Of a stretch of DNA of 22,718 bases, positions 1 through 7,272 are shown piece after piece. The stretch comes from JAFMIT01 sp049421205 (lineage in GTDB: Bacteria > Actinomycetota > Actinomycetes > S36-B12 > UBA5976): NCBI GenBank assembly GCA_049421205.1, contig JBMSMQ010000019.1, positions 1 through 22,718 of the forward strand. The letters are read 5' to 3'. Made by a program: the position numbers and the translations under genes. The notes beneath the pieces were generated by a model. The model had not been told where the DNA came from and searched no databases. It worked only from the letters and a program-made list of their open reading frames with translations. Numbering within the stretch: position 1 is the first letter of the stretch; each line of letters starts with the position of its first letter.

Positions 1-1
1 C

Positions 2-256
2 GATTCGCGCAGCACAAGAAGTTCACGGGAAACTCAGAAACCTCGTTCGTCTAGCCGAACAATAGAAACACGTGAGTCTCGAAGTTCTCGCTCATCAAGC
101 AGAACACAACCCTCGCGTGAATCTAGTAGTACTCGTGACACTAGAAGTTTTCGTGAAAAGCGTGCAACTTCAAAGAAAGGCTCAACAAAGCCGACTCGTG
201 TTGCTAGTAAACGATCGGGTAAGCCTCGAGCAAAGAACAAGAAAGCAATTCGCTAG
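2..256 (+). CDS. C-terminal tail of a basic Arg/Ser-rich protein (5' end outside window)
   Basis: An open frame runs from the window edge to a TAG at 254-256, giving 84 residues with no start codon inside the window. The fragment is low complexity: Ser, Arg, Thr and Lys dominate, with many SSR, SRE and TR pairs, and the last 25 residues are Lys/Arg/Ala-rich. Such disordered basic tails commonly end RNA-binding proteins in actinobacteria, for example DEAD-box RNA helicases or ribosome-associated factors, where they increase nucleic-acid affinity. No catalytic domain is visible, so the family cannot be assigned. The coding call rests on the absence of stops and on the strongly biased composition. 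It ends 76 bp before the convergent ABC transporter gene. Confidence 0.6.
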   Translation, partial: DSRSTRSSRETQKPRSSSRTIETRESRSSRSSSRTQPSRESSSTRDTRSFREKRATSKKGSTKPTRVASKRSGKPRAKNKKAIR

Positions 257-332
257 GAAGATGCACATGCTAAGTGCGAAGAGTTCAATTCTCGAGGAAC
301 CTTATTGATGAATTTGAGATAACACAGCTTGT

Positions 333-2168
333 TTATTTCTCATCTCTCCATGATCGCCAAAGTGCAGCATATGCACCATTGGCTTTTATGAGGTCATCGT
401 GAGATCCCCATTCAGAAATCCTTCCATCTTCCACAACGGCAATAAGATCAGCATCATGCGCAGTTTGCAGGCGGTGAGCAATTGCAATCACAGTTCGTTC
501 ACCCAACACTGCATTCAATGAACCTTCAAGATGTTTTGCAGCTTTCGCATCAAGGAGTGATGTTGCTTCATCTAAAACCAGAGTTCTTGGATTTGCAAGC
601 ACCAGACGAGATAGAGCAAGTTGTTGGGCTTGGGACGGTAGAAGCTTGTAGCCACCAGATCCAACTTTCGTATCAAGACCTTCTGGTAAGGCGCGTGCCC
701 ACTCAGCGGCATCAACTGCTTGAAGCGCTTCCCATATGTCAGCATCAGACTTGTCAGTAAAAGCAAGAGCCACGTTTTCGCGTAATGTTCCAACAAAGAC
801 ATGGTGTTCCTGAGTGACAAGTGCTACGTGGCTTCTAGCTTTTTCTACAGGAAGATATCCAATCTCAGCGTCACCTACAGTGAGTCGACCAGATTTAGGT
901 GGCTGTACACCTGCTAAAAGTCGACCAAGCGTTGATTTACCAGCACCCGATGGGCCAACAATTGCTAGGTGAGTGCCAGGCTCAATATCAAAATCTATCG
1001 CTTTCAGCACATCAAAGTCATCACGATAGCCGTAGGTAACTTTGTCACCAACTATTTCTGTGCTTCCTGGTTCTGCATCGCGAATAACCCGGTCTTCGAC
1101 CTCGTAGATACCGAGTAGACGAGAAAGTGATGCTTTACCCGATTGGAATTCATCAATCCACCACAGTAAACCTTCGATTGGATCTGCAAGCATTTGTGTG
1201 TAAAGCAAGGCTGCGGTCACTTGGGCAAGAGTGATTTCACCCTGCTGATACATATTTGCACCGACGAGCAACACACCAGCGAGTGGTGCGACGTAGGAGA
1301 AGGAAACGGCAGGGAACCATCTGCTTCGAAGTCCCATTGTGTAGCTTTCCCACTCGATCCATCGTCCTGCGGCAGCACGTGTGCGGGCAATGCGATCATT
1401 ACCAAGTCGAAGTGCTTCAATGGTTCTTCCACCCTCGGCAGTTTCTACTAGCACCGAGTTCACTTGCGAATAGAGAGAAGATTCAACCCGATATGCCTGA
1501 GGAGATCGCCTTAAATACCAGCGAGTGAACCCAAAAACAAAAGGCAAGGCAAGTGCAACAATGAGCAAGAAATTTGGTGCAGTGAATGCAATACCAACAG
1601 AAATGATCACAATTTCAGATACACAAATTGTGATGACCGGAAGTGAGTCTCTCACCGCCCAGGTAACATGATTGATATCGGTTGTTGTGCGATTCAATAA
1701 TTCGCCGGAACCTGCTCTTTCGATTGCATCTGGAGGGAGTTGGACTGCTCTTCGAATAAATCGCTCACGCAATTCTGAGAGGATGAATTCTCCAAGTACG
1801 GCGGCGCGCGTTCGAAGGAAGTATGCAAAGAAAGTTTGTAGGAAAAGTGCAACACCAATAATCTCCACAGTACGTTGGACTGCTTCGATTCCACCGCCAC
1901 CTTTTAACTCATCAAGCAAGTTACCAAAGGCACGAGGTGCAACAAGTTGGGCGGCAACAGTAAGTAGCGTCAGAAATACAACCAAAACAAATGATGAGAT
2001 GTGATTCTTGAACAAAGTAAATAACTCAGTGTTGACTGTTGATTCATTTGCTATAGGAAGTCGAGCCTTCGATTTTTCCAGACCGAAATCTTTTGGCACT
2101 CGAGTGAGTTTCTTCGGAGGTGAATCAAATGTTGCAATTCCAAGTTTCTTCACATCGTATGGTCTCAT
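333..2168 (-). CDS. ABC exporter half-transporter, ATP-site-competent subunit with degenerate signature motif
   Basis: A 611-residue fused permease and ATPase of the type IV (MsbA-like) exporter fold. Residues about 55-350 hold six membrane helices, followed by a nucleotide-binding domain. The Walker A is intact (GPSGAGKST, Lys411), as are the Q-loop Gln453, the Walker B with catalytic Glu534 (LVLDEATS) and the switch His565 (AIAHR). The signature motif, normally LSGGQ, is degraded to LPSQAQQ at 510-516. The gene overlaps the upstream half-transporter by 4 bp (ATGA), so the two are surely co-translated and form a heterodimer. The intact Walker A here would pair with the intact signature of the partner to make the single working ATP site. 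The substrate is not predictable; a drug, lipid or peptide exporter is likely. The N-terminal ~45 residues are a soluble extension. Confidence 0.93.
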   Translation of the reverse strand: MRPYDVKKLGIATFDSPPKKLTRVPKDFGLEKSKARLPIANESTVNTELFTLFKNHISSFVLVVFLTLLTVAAQLVAPRAFGNLLDELKGGGGIEAVQRTVEIIGVALFLQTFFAYFLRTRAAVLGEFILSELRERFIRRAVQLPPDAIERAGSGELLNRTTTDINHVTWAVRDSLPVITICVSEIVIISVGIAFTAPNFLLIVALALPFVFGFTRWYLRRSPQAYRVESSLYSQVNSVLVETAEGGRTIEALRLGNDRIARTRAAAGRWIEWESYTMGLRSRWFPAVSFSYVAPLAGVLLVGANMYQQGEITLAQVTAALLYTQMLADPIEGLLWWIDEFQSGKASLSRLLGIYEVEDRVIRDAEPGSTEIVGDKVTYGYRDDFDVLKAIDFDIEPGTHLAIVGPSGAGKSTLGRLLAGVQPPKSGRLTVGDAEIGYLPVEKARSHVALVTQEHHVFVGTLRENVALAFTDKSDADIWEALQAVDAAEWARALPEGLDTKVGSGGYKLLPSQAQQLALSRLVLANPRTLVLDEATSLLDAKAAKHLEGSLNAVLGERTVIAIAHRLQTAHDADLIAVVEDGRISEWGSHDDLIKANGAYAALWRSWRDEK

Positions 2169-3883
2169 TCGCCTCTCACCACCAAATCTCGGTAGAGAGC
2201 ATTTGTTTGAAGTAATTCTGAGTGTTTACCACTCACGACTGCTTTTCCATCAATGACGACAGTGACCCGATTTGCTTTATCAAGCATCAGTGGACTTGAT
2301 GAGAAGATAACAGTTGTTTTACCTTCACGAGTCGCGCGAATACGCTCTGCAATGCGAGATTCTGAGTGGGCGTCAACTGCACTCGTAGGTTCATCCAAAA
2401 TGAGCACTTCTGCATCAACGTACAAACTTCGTGCAAGTGCAAGGCGCTGACGCTGCCCACCGGACATCGTGCGACCTCGCTCAATAATTTCTGACTCTAA
2501 TCCATTGCCCTCAAGGGCATCGATGACATCGTGTGCAGAGGCAGCATGGAGTGCATCATCAATTTGAATACGATGAGATGTCGGAACATCGAAATGACTA
2601 CTCACAGTTCCTGACAAAATAGTCGGCTCTTTTTCTTGAACCAAAATCAGCTCTCGGACTGTGTGTTTTGCGTACGAACTCATTGTTCTGCCATTGACTC
2701 TGGTAGTTTGCAGATCTTTATAACCGCCGAGTCGCTCAGAAATTTCATCTCCTGATTGGGTGCTATCTGCAACCACAACCAGAAATTCGCCTTGATTGAC
2801 TTCTACACCGCTCAGCTCATCTTTGATGTGTAATACATCGCCAAGTTCCGCGTTACCCCATTCATTGACTCCTTCAACTTGCAGGAGTTTCAGTACTCTG
2901 CGACCGGAAACCGAGGCACTTGCCCAGCGTTGTGAAAATTCAATCATTGTTTGGATTGGCAAAATCATCCAAATCGAATATCCAGCAAATGAAACTAAGG
3001 TGCCTATTTTGAGTTCACCATTTGCAACGGAAGTGCCACCGAAAAACACGACACCGAGAAATAAGATTCCTGGAAGGAATACTTCAAGTCCGTGTAAAAC
3101 TGCACGCATCCGTGCAGTTTTTACGGCCGCAATCCGTACTTCTTGACTTGCTTTCGCAAAACGATCAACAAAGACATCCTCACCACCAATTCCACGAAGA
3201 ACTCGAAGTCCAGCAACAGTGTCGGCCGCCAAATCACTCGCTGCACGAAGTTTGTCACGTTGTGCATCTTCACGTTTCTCAAGTGGTTTGATGAGAAATG
3301 CAACGCCTAACACCAGTATGGGAACACCAATCACGATGAGTAGTCCTAATCTGGTTGAACCTGTGATCAAGATGTATGACACTGTAAAGAAACTCAATAC
3401 GGCACCTACGAATCTCGGCATAAGATCAAACCCACGTGCAACTCGTTCAACATCATTTGAATTCACCGAAACAACTTCACCTGTTGATACATATTTTGGA
3501 AGATCTGCACCGAGCTTTGATGCTTTCACAGAGATAAGAAGCTGCAATCGATTCGCGACCGTCGCCCACATCGCTGCAGCACGACGATGTCGCATAATGG
3601 TTGTCCAAGAAGTAAAAGCCCCAAGAAGCAAAATCATCAAAGCCCAAAATTGCACTCCGGACCAATCGTTATCTGATACCGATTGAACTGCTTCACCAAT
3701 GAAACCAGGCATTGCCGCCATCGCACCAAGGCCGACAATGCCAAAGAAAATTCCTGAGATAAGTAGGCGTTTCATACCGAGGGCAAGACCAAGTAAAAAC
3801 TTTGGAAATGACTCAAGACGAGGAGTTCCGGGGTCTTCTAGTGGTAAATGCCCGTATGGATGAGGAATACCAAACCGTTGCAT
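2165..3883 (-). CDS. ABC exporter half-transporter with erased Walker A
   Basis: A 572-residue permease-ATPase fusion, the first gene of a two-gene operon with the subunit that follows. Membrane helices occupy roughly residues 35-320. In the ATPase domain the Walker A is gone: where GxxGxGKST is expected (about 370-380) the sequence reads VVADSTQSGDE, without Gly-Lys-Ser. The switch histidine is also lost (FSSSP near 527-531). By contrast the signature motif is canonical (MSGGQRQR, 473-480), as is the Walker B (LILDEPTS, Glu498). The pattern is complementary to that of the partner and defines an asymmetric heterodimer with one catalytic and one dead site. From recall, similar Walker-A-less partners occur in actinobacterial exporter pairs, so this is probably a family trait and not decay. 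The start is ATG, with no clear ribosome-binding site. Confidence 0.92.
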   Translation of the reverse strand: MQRFGIPHPYGHLPLEDPGTPRLESFPKFLLGLALGMKRLLISGIFFGIVGLGAMAAMPGFIGEAVQSVSDNDWSGVQFWALMILLLGAFTSWTTIMRHRRAAAMWATVANRLQLLISVKASKLGADLPKYVSTGEVVSVNSNDVERVARGFDLMPRFVGAVLSFFTVSYILITGSTRLGLLIVIGVPILVLGVAFLIKPLEKREDAQRDKLRAASDLAADTVAGLRVLRGIGGEDVFVDRFAKASQEVRIAAVKTARMRAVLHGLEVFLPGILFLGVVFFGGTSVANGELKIGTLVSFAGYSIWMILPIQTMIEFSQRWASASVSGRRVLKLLQVEGVNEWGNAELGDVLHIKDELSGVEVNQGEFLVVVADSTQSGDEISERLGGYKDLQTTRVNGRTMSSYAKHTVRELILVQEKEPTILSGTVSSHFDVPTSHRIQIDDALHAASAHDVIDALEGNGLESEIIERGRTMSGGQRQRLALARSLYVDAEVLILDEPTSAVDAHSESRIAERIRATREGKTTVIFSSSPLMLDKANRVTVVIDGKAVVSGKHSELLQTNALYRDLVVRGE

Positions 3884-3904
3884 TATTCGCTAAGGGTACT
3901 CTGA

Positions 3905-3910
3905 TACTCT
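3905..3910 (+). promoter_or_regulatory. Putative -10 element of the Old Yellow Enzyme gene (leaderless)
   Basis: TACTCT lies 7 nt before the GTG start at 3918, the distance expected if transcription begins at the start codon. No Shine-Dalgarno sequence lies in between. A second TACTCT lies 9 bp upstream (3896-3901). The 34-bp divergent gap must hold promoter elements for both directions. No convincing -35 was found. Confidence 0.3.
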
Positions 3911-3917
3911 TTCGTGA

Positions 3918-4988
3918 GTGAAAACAGCCCTTTTTCGCCCGCTTCACATCAGAAATCTAGAAATTCCTAACCGTGTTTGGGTAAGTCCAATGTGTCAATA
4001 CTCTGCAGTTAATGGCGTCGTTGGTACCTGGCATATGGTGCAACTTGGTGGTTTTGCTCTCGGTGGTTCTGGCTTAGTGATGGCTGAGGCCTCAGGAGTT
4101 ACCCCAGAGGGTCGAATTTCAATAGCGTGTCCGGGCCTTTGGACAGATGAGCAGGCAGAAGCATTTCGGCCCATCGTTGATTTTGCACATATGTATAACG
4201 TAAAAATGGGAATCCAACTTGCTCACGCTGGACGCAAAGCATCGACGATGCGTCCTTGGGATGATCACCTAATCGCTACTTCGGAGGAAGGTGGCTGGCA
4301 ACCTGTTTCTTCAAGTGAAATCCCATTTAACGATTCCTACCTTGTTCCTCGTGCTTTACGTGTTGATGAAATACACAAACTCACTGATGATTTTGTGGCA
4401 GCTGCCAAACGCGTGGTCAACGTTGGTTTCGATGTTGTTGAATTGCACGCAGCACATGGATATCTCTTCCATCAGTTTTATTCGCCACTTTCAAATACCA
4501 GAACAGATGAATATGGTGGAAGTTTCGACAACAGAATTCGCTTCCTCATCGAAACTGCAACTGCAGTGCGAAAAGCACTTCCTGACACTGTGCTCTTTGT
4601 GAGGATCTCCGCGACTGATTGGGTCGAGGGTGGCTGGGATATTGAGCAGTCTGTTGAACTTGCAAAGAGACTAAGAGCAGTTGGTGTTGATCTCATTGAC
4701 GTCTCAAGTGGTGGAAATTCAGTCAATCAGAAAATTGAACTCAAACCTGGATATCAGGTTGAGTTTTCAAATAGGATTCGAAATGAAGCAGGCATTATGA
4801 CAAATGCTGTTGGATTAATAACAGAAGCAAAACAGGCCGAAGCGATTCTTGAAAATGGGGAAGCAGATGCTGTGATGTTGGCACGAGCATTTCTTCGAAA
4901 TCCGCACTGGACCCAAAGTGCCGCAGAAGAACTTGGTGAAAAAATTTATTGGGCACCGCAGAATGAACGTGGTCGCACACTTACATAA
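3918..4988 (+). CDS. namA: NADPH-dependent ene-reductase of the Old Yellow Enzyme family, YqjM/NamA class
   Basis: A 356-residue FMN-dependent TIM-barrel oxidoreductase that reduces the C=C bond of activated alkenes such as enones and quinone-like electrophiles, usually as a detoxification enzyme. Diagnostic YqjM-class features are present: Cys26 and Tyr28 in PMCQYS, which tune FMN and bind substrate, the QLAHAGRK segment at 100-107, and the substrate-binding pair His177/His180 in ELHAAHGY. A C-terminal phosphate-binding region with ARAFLRNPHW follows. Length fits the family (about 340-360). The start is GTG at 3918, consistent with the usual short N-terminus before LFxPL. It is divergent from the ABC exporter, with 34 bp between start codons, and is followed after 9 bp by the next transporter operon. 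The physiological substrate is unknown. Confidence 0.93.
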   Translation: MKTALFRPLHIRNLEIPNRVWVSPMCQYSAVNGVVGTWHMVQLGGFALGGSGLVMAEASGVTPEGRISIACPGLWTDEQAEAFRPIVDFAHMYNVKMGIQLAHAGRKASTMRPWDDHLIATSEEGGWQPVSSSEIPFNDSYLVPRALRVDEIHKLTDDFVAAAKRVVNVGFDVVELHAAHGYLFHQFYSPLSNTRTDEYGGSFDNRIRFLIETATAVRKALPDTVLFVRISATDWVEGGWDIEQSVELAKRLRAVGVDLIDVSSGGNSVNQKIELKPGYQVEFSNRIRNEAGIMTNAVGLITEAKQAEAILENGEADAVMLARAFLRNPHWTQSAAEELGEKIYWAPQNERGRTLT

Positions 4989-4997
4989 GGAAACAAA

Positions 4998-5951
4998 GTG
5001 AATCAAAGCATTATTGCTCGCGATTTAGTGAAAACATATCGCAAAGGCGAAGTTCGGGCACTTGATGGGCTTAGCCTTGAAGTGAACGAGGGAACAGTAC
5101 TTGGAGTGCTCGGTCCAAATGGCGCTGGAAAAACTACCTGTGTGCGTGTGTTATCTACATTGATACGACCAGATTCAGGGTATGCAGAAGTTGCAGGCAT
5201 TGATGTCATCAAACACCCAAATAAAGTCCGTGAAATTATCGGGCTTTCAGGTCAATATGCAGCAGTTGATGAAACTCTCACTGGCTGGGATAACTTGGTG
5301 ATGTTTGGACAGCTTTATCACCTTGGTACGAAAGATGCGAAATCTCGCGCAACGGAATTACTTGAACAATTCAGGCTCACAGACAGTGCAAAACGTCCCA
5401 TCAAAACATATTCAGGTGGTATGCGCAGACGACTTGACCTCGCAGCATCTTTGATTGTGAAGCCGAAAGTTCTCTTTCTTGATGAACCAACGACTGGACT
5501 TGATCCACGTGGTCGACAAGATATGTGGAATGTAATCAAAGAATTGGTTTCTGAAGGTGTAACCCTTCTACTCACCACCCAATATCTTGACGAGGCAGAT
5601 CATTTGGCAGATGAAATTGTTGTTGTGGATCACGGAAAAGTGATTGCAAAGGGAACGTCTGATTCACTGAAAACCCAAGTCGGGGGAGATCGACTTGAAG
5701 TCAGTGTTCAAGAAAGCGATATGGCAAAGACCCAAGAAATTCTCGAGAGAATAGGTGGGCAGCAACCATATGTTGATACCGATTTACACAGAGTATCTGT
5801 TGGTGTGAGTGGTAGTGCACTACTTCCAGAAGCAGTACGTAGTCTTGATACAGCTGGAATCAAAATACTTGATCTTGCGTTGAAGCGGCCATCACTCGAC
5901 GACGTGTTTTTGAGTTTAACTGGCCATGTGGCTGAGGAAGAGAGTAAGTAA
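4998..5951 (+). CDS. DrrA-type ABC exporter ATP-binding protein
   Basis: A 317-residue ATPase subunit for an ABC-2 exporter, probably of drugs or lipids. It has Walker A GPNGAGKTT (39-47), Q-loop Gln86 (LSGQYAAVD), signature YSGGMRRRLDLA (138-149), Walker B LFLDEPTTGLDP (159-170) and a TTQYLDEAD switch region in which Gln replaces the usual His. The Gln is normal for the DrrA/daunorubicin-resistance branch. The ~90 C-terminal residues form the accessory domain typical of that branch. The GTG start is preceded by TAAGGAAA, which overlaps the stop of the ene-reductase gene and acts as Shine-Dalgarno site. The stop overlaps the permease ATG by one base, so subunit production is coupled. Substrate unknown. 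Confidence 0.93.
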   Translation: MNQSIIARDLVKTYRKGEVRALDGLSLEVNEGTVLGVLGPNGAGKTTCVRVLSTLIRPDSGYAEVAGIDVIKHPNKVREIIGLSGQYAAVDETLTGWDNLVMFGQLYHLGTKDAKSRATELLEQFRLTDSAKRPIKTYSGGMRRRLDLAASLIVKPKVLFLDEPTTGLDPRGRQDMWNVIKELVSEGVTLLLTTQYLDEADHLADEIVVVDHGKVIAKGTSDSLKTQVGGDRLEVSVQESDMAKTQEILERIGGQQPYVDTDLHRVSVGVSGSALLPEAVRSLDTAGIKILDLALKRPSLDDVFLSLTGHVAEEESK

Positions 5952-6742
5952 TGACTATTTTGAGTGATGCCAGGGTCATAACGAAGCGCCAGATACTGCA
6001 ACTTTCTCGTGTCCCAGAAGTACTCATTTTCTCCACACTTCAACCCGTTATGTTTGTGTTGCTCTTCAGATTCGTGTTTGGTGGTTCGATTAATTTCCCA
6101 GGAGCCGACTATGTGCAGTTTCTGATGCCAGGAATCTTTGTGCAGACGGTTGCATTCACCCTTGCAGGAACTGCCGTTGGACTTGCCGAAGATATGCGCA
6201 AAGGTCTCATTGATCGCTTTCGATCATTACCAATAGGACGCTCTGCAGTAGTTTTCGGCAGAACACTCGGTGATGGGCTATTGAACTCCGTAGTCCTTTT
6301 TGTGATGGCAGCTGCGGGTTTCTTGGTCGGGTGGCGACCAAGTTCTGGAATTCTTTCAGTACTTGCAGGGTTTTCATTGTTGATGCTTTTTGGTTATGCA
6401 ATGTCCTGGATTGGAGTGCTCATTGGACTTTCAGTACGCGATGCACGTGCCGCTAACGGGTTTGTTTTCATTTTGGTATTTCCAATGACATTTCTTTCAA
6501 ATGCATTTGCACCGACAACCAATATGCCGTTGTTTTTGCAATATGTCGCAGAGTGGAATCCTGTCACCACAATGGTTGCTGCCTGTCGTGAATTGTTTGG
6601 TCTTGAGAATGTTTTTGGGGTAACTGCTGAATCTTTACCAAGTATGTATCCGATACAAATGTCACTCTTTTATATGTTCATCATCATGGTGATTTTTATT
6701 CCACTCTCAGTGAAGATATACCAACGAAGTGAATCCCGCTGA
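5951..6742 (+). CDS. DrrB-type ABC-2 exporter permease
   Basis: A 263-residue integral membrane protein with about six hydrophobic segments and the ABC-2 permease signature region. The cytoplasmic segment at about 75-97 (GLAEDMRKGLIDRFRSLPI) is the characteristic coupling element of the DrrB/NodJ family, and the stretch NGFVFILVFPMTFLSNAFAP (171-190) is a typical conserved membrane helix. It is sandwiched between the ATPase and a small membrane protein with 1-bp overlaps on both sides (TAATG and TGATG), so it surely works with the ATPase at the cytoplasmic membrane. The exported compound cannot be deduced. Confidence 0.92.
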   Translation: MTILSDARVITKRQILQLSRVPEVLIFSTLQPVMFVLLFRFVFGGSINFPGADYVQFLMPGIFVQTVAFTLAGTAVGLAEDMRKGLIDRFRSLPIGRSAVVFGRTLGDGLLNSVVLFVMAAAGFLVGWRPSSGILSVLAGFSLLMLFGYAMSWIGVLIGLSVRDARAANGFVFILVFPMTFLSNAFAPTTNMPLFLQYVAEWNPVTTMVAACRELFGLENVFGVTAESLPSMYPIQMSLFYMFIIMVIFIPLSVKIYQRSESR

Positions 6743-7110
6743 TGAAGGAACTTCGACTTACCCTTCAAACTGGAGCAACTGTTTTTGGATTGAGTGCACT
6801 GTTGTTGTTACTCCTACCGTCGTTCTTTTTGGAGTTACTAGGAGTCACTTCGAGTGCTGAACTTGATTGGTCGATGCGGATGATCGGTATCACCTTGGTC
6901 GCGCTTTCAGGACAGATGTTTATCGTGGGCAGATTCCTTGAGGAGCGGTATGTGAGGTATTCCGCTCAAGTGATGCAGTTCTCCGCAGGAGCGTTGGCAC
7001 TGCTCACTGCCCTTGTCCCAGGCGGTCTCACCTGGTTCGGCTGGTTGTACCTACTTATTGGGGCTGGCTTTTCGCTCACTTACACAATATTTCTCGTAAA
7101 ACTCCGCTAA
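6742..7110 (+). CDS. Small four-helix membrane protein linked to the DrrAB-type exporter
   Basis: A 122-residue protein with about four predicted membrane helices (roughly residues 8-34, 44-65, 75-95 and 98-120) joined by short loops. No catalytic motif or recognised domain was found. Its ATG overlaps the stop of the ABC-2 permease by one base, so it belongs to the same transcript and is translationally coupled to it. Possible roles are an accessory subunit of the exporter or an unrelated DUF-type membrane protein that only shares the transcript. It is a real gene judged by the coupling and by its uniform hydrophobic pattern; the function is unknown. Confidence 0.8.
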   Translation: MKELRLTLQTGATVFGLSALLLLLLPSFFLELLGVTSSAELDWSMRMIGITLVALSGQMFIVGRFLEERYVRYSAQVMQFSAGALALLTALVPGGLTWFGWLYLLIGAGFSLTYTIFLVKLR

Positions 7111-7172
7111 TTACCCGATTAGTCCTATTTTTTCATAACAATTCGACAACAAAAGCGTTTCAAAGGTTATTC

Positions 7173-7204
7173 AAATTGCGCAATTTTGTGAAAAGGCGAA
7201 TAGT
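7173..7204 (+). promoter_or_regulatory. Candidate promoter and palindromic operator of the rhodopsin gene
   Basis: A perfect 14-bp palindrome, AAATTGCGCAATTT, occupies 7173-7186. Within it TTGCGC (7176-7181) can serve as a -35 (3 of 6 matches to TTGACA), 17 bp before AATAGT at 7199-7204 (4 of 6 to TATAAT). Transcription would then begin near 7211. The palindrome is seen directly; the promoter assignment is inferred from spacing and is weak. A bound dimeric regulator would cover the -35. The preceding 60 bp (7111-7172) is AT-rich with no other feature seen. Confidence 0.4.
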
Positions 7205-7226
7205 TAGCGTGCTCAAGTCGAGCCCA

Positions 7227-7250
7227 CCGCCCGTCAGTGAGTGACGGCGG
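7227..7250 (+). other. Stable hairpin in the 5' leader of the rhodopsin mRNA
   Basis: CCGCCCGTCA (7227-7236) pairs with TGACGGCGG (7242-7250) around a GTGAG loop, leaving one bulged C. The nine-pair GC-rich stem ends 4 nt before the Shine-Dalgarno region AGAAGGGA (7255-7262) and does not occlude it. It could protect the 5' end of an abundant transcript or keep the ribosome site single-stranded. It also argues against the upstream GTG at 7237 as the start, because that codon lies in the loop region. Confidence 0.55.
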
Positions 7251-7272
7251 ACACAGAAGGGAAACCATCTCT

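Noticed and set aside
257..332. Terminator between the Arg/Ser-rich protein and the convergent ABC gene
   Set aside because: Only short imperfect GAGAT/ATCTC pairings were found and no T tract follows, so no terminator is claimed.
3219..3686. 155-residue open frame antisense to the ABC exporter subunit
   Set aside because: The opposite strand encodes clear transporter sequence here; the frame has no recognisable motif, promoter or ribosome site.
7237..7272. Upstream GTG start that would lengthen the rhodopsin by 12 residues
   Set aside because: The codon lies in the loop of a stable leader hairpin and the added residues (MSDGGHRRETIS) are hydrophilic and atypical; the ATG at 7273 has a good Shine-Dalgarno.
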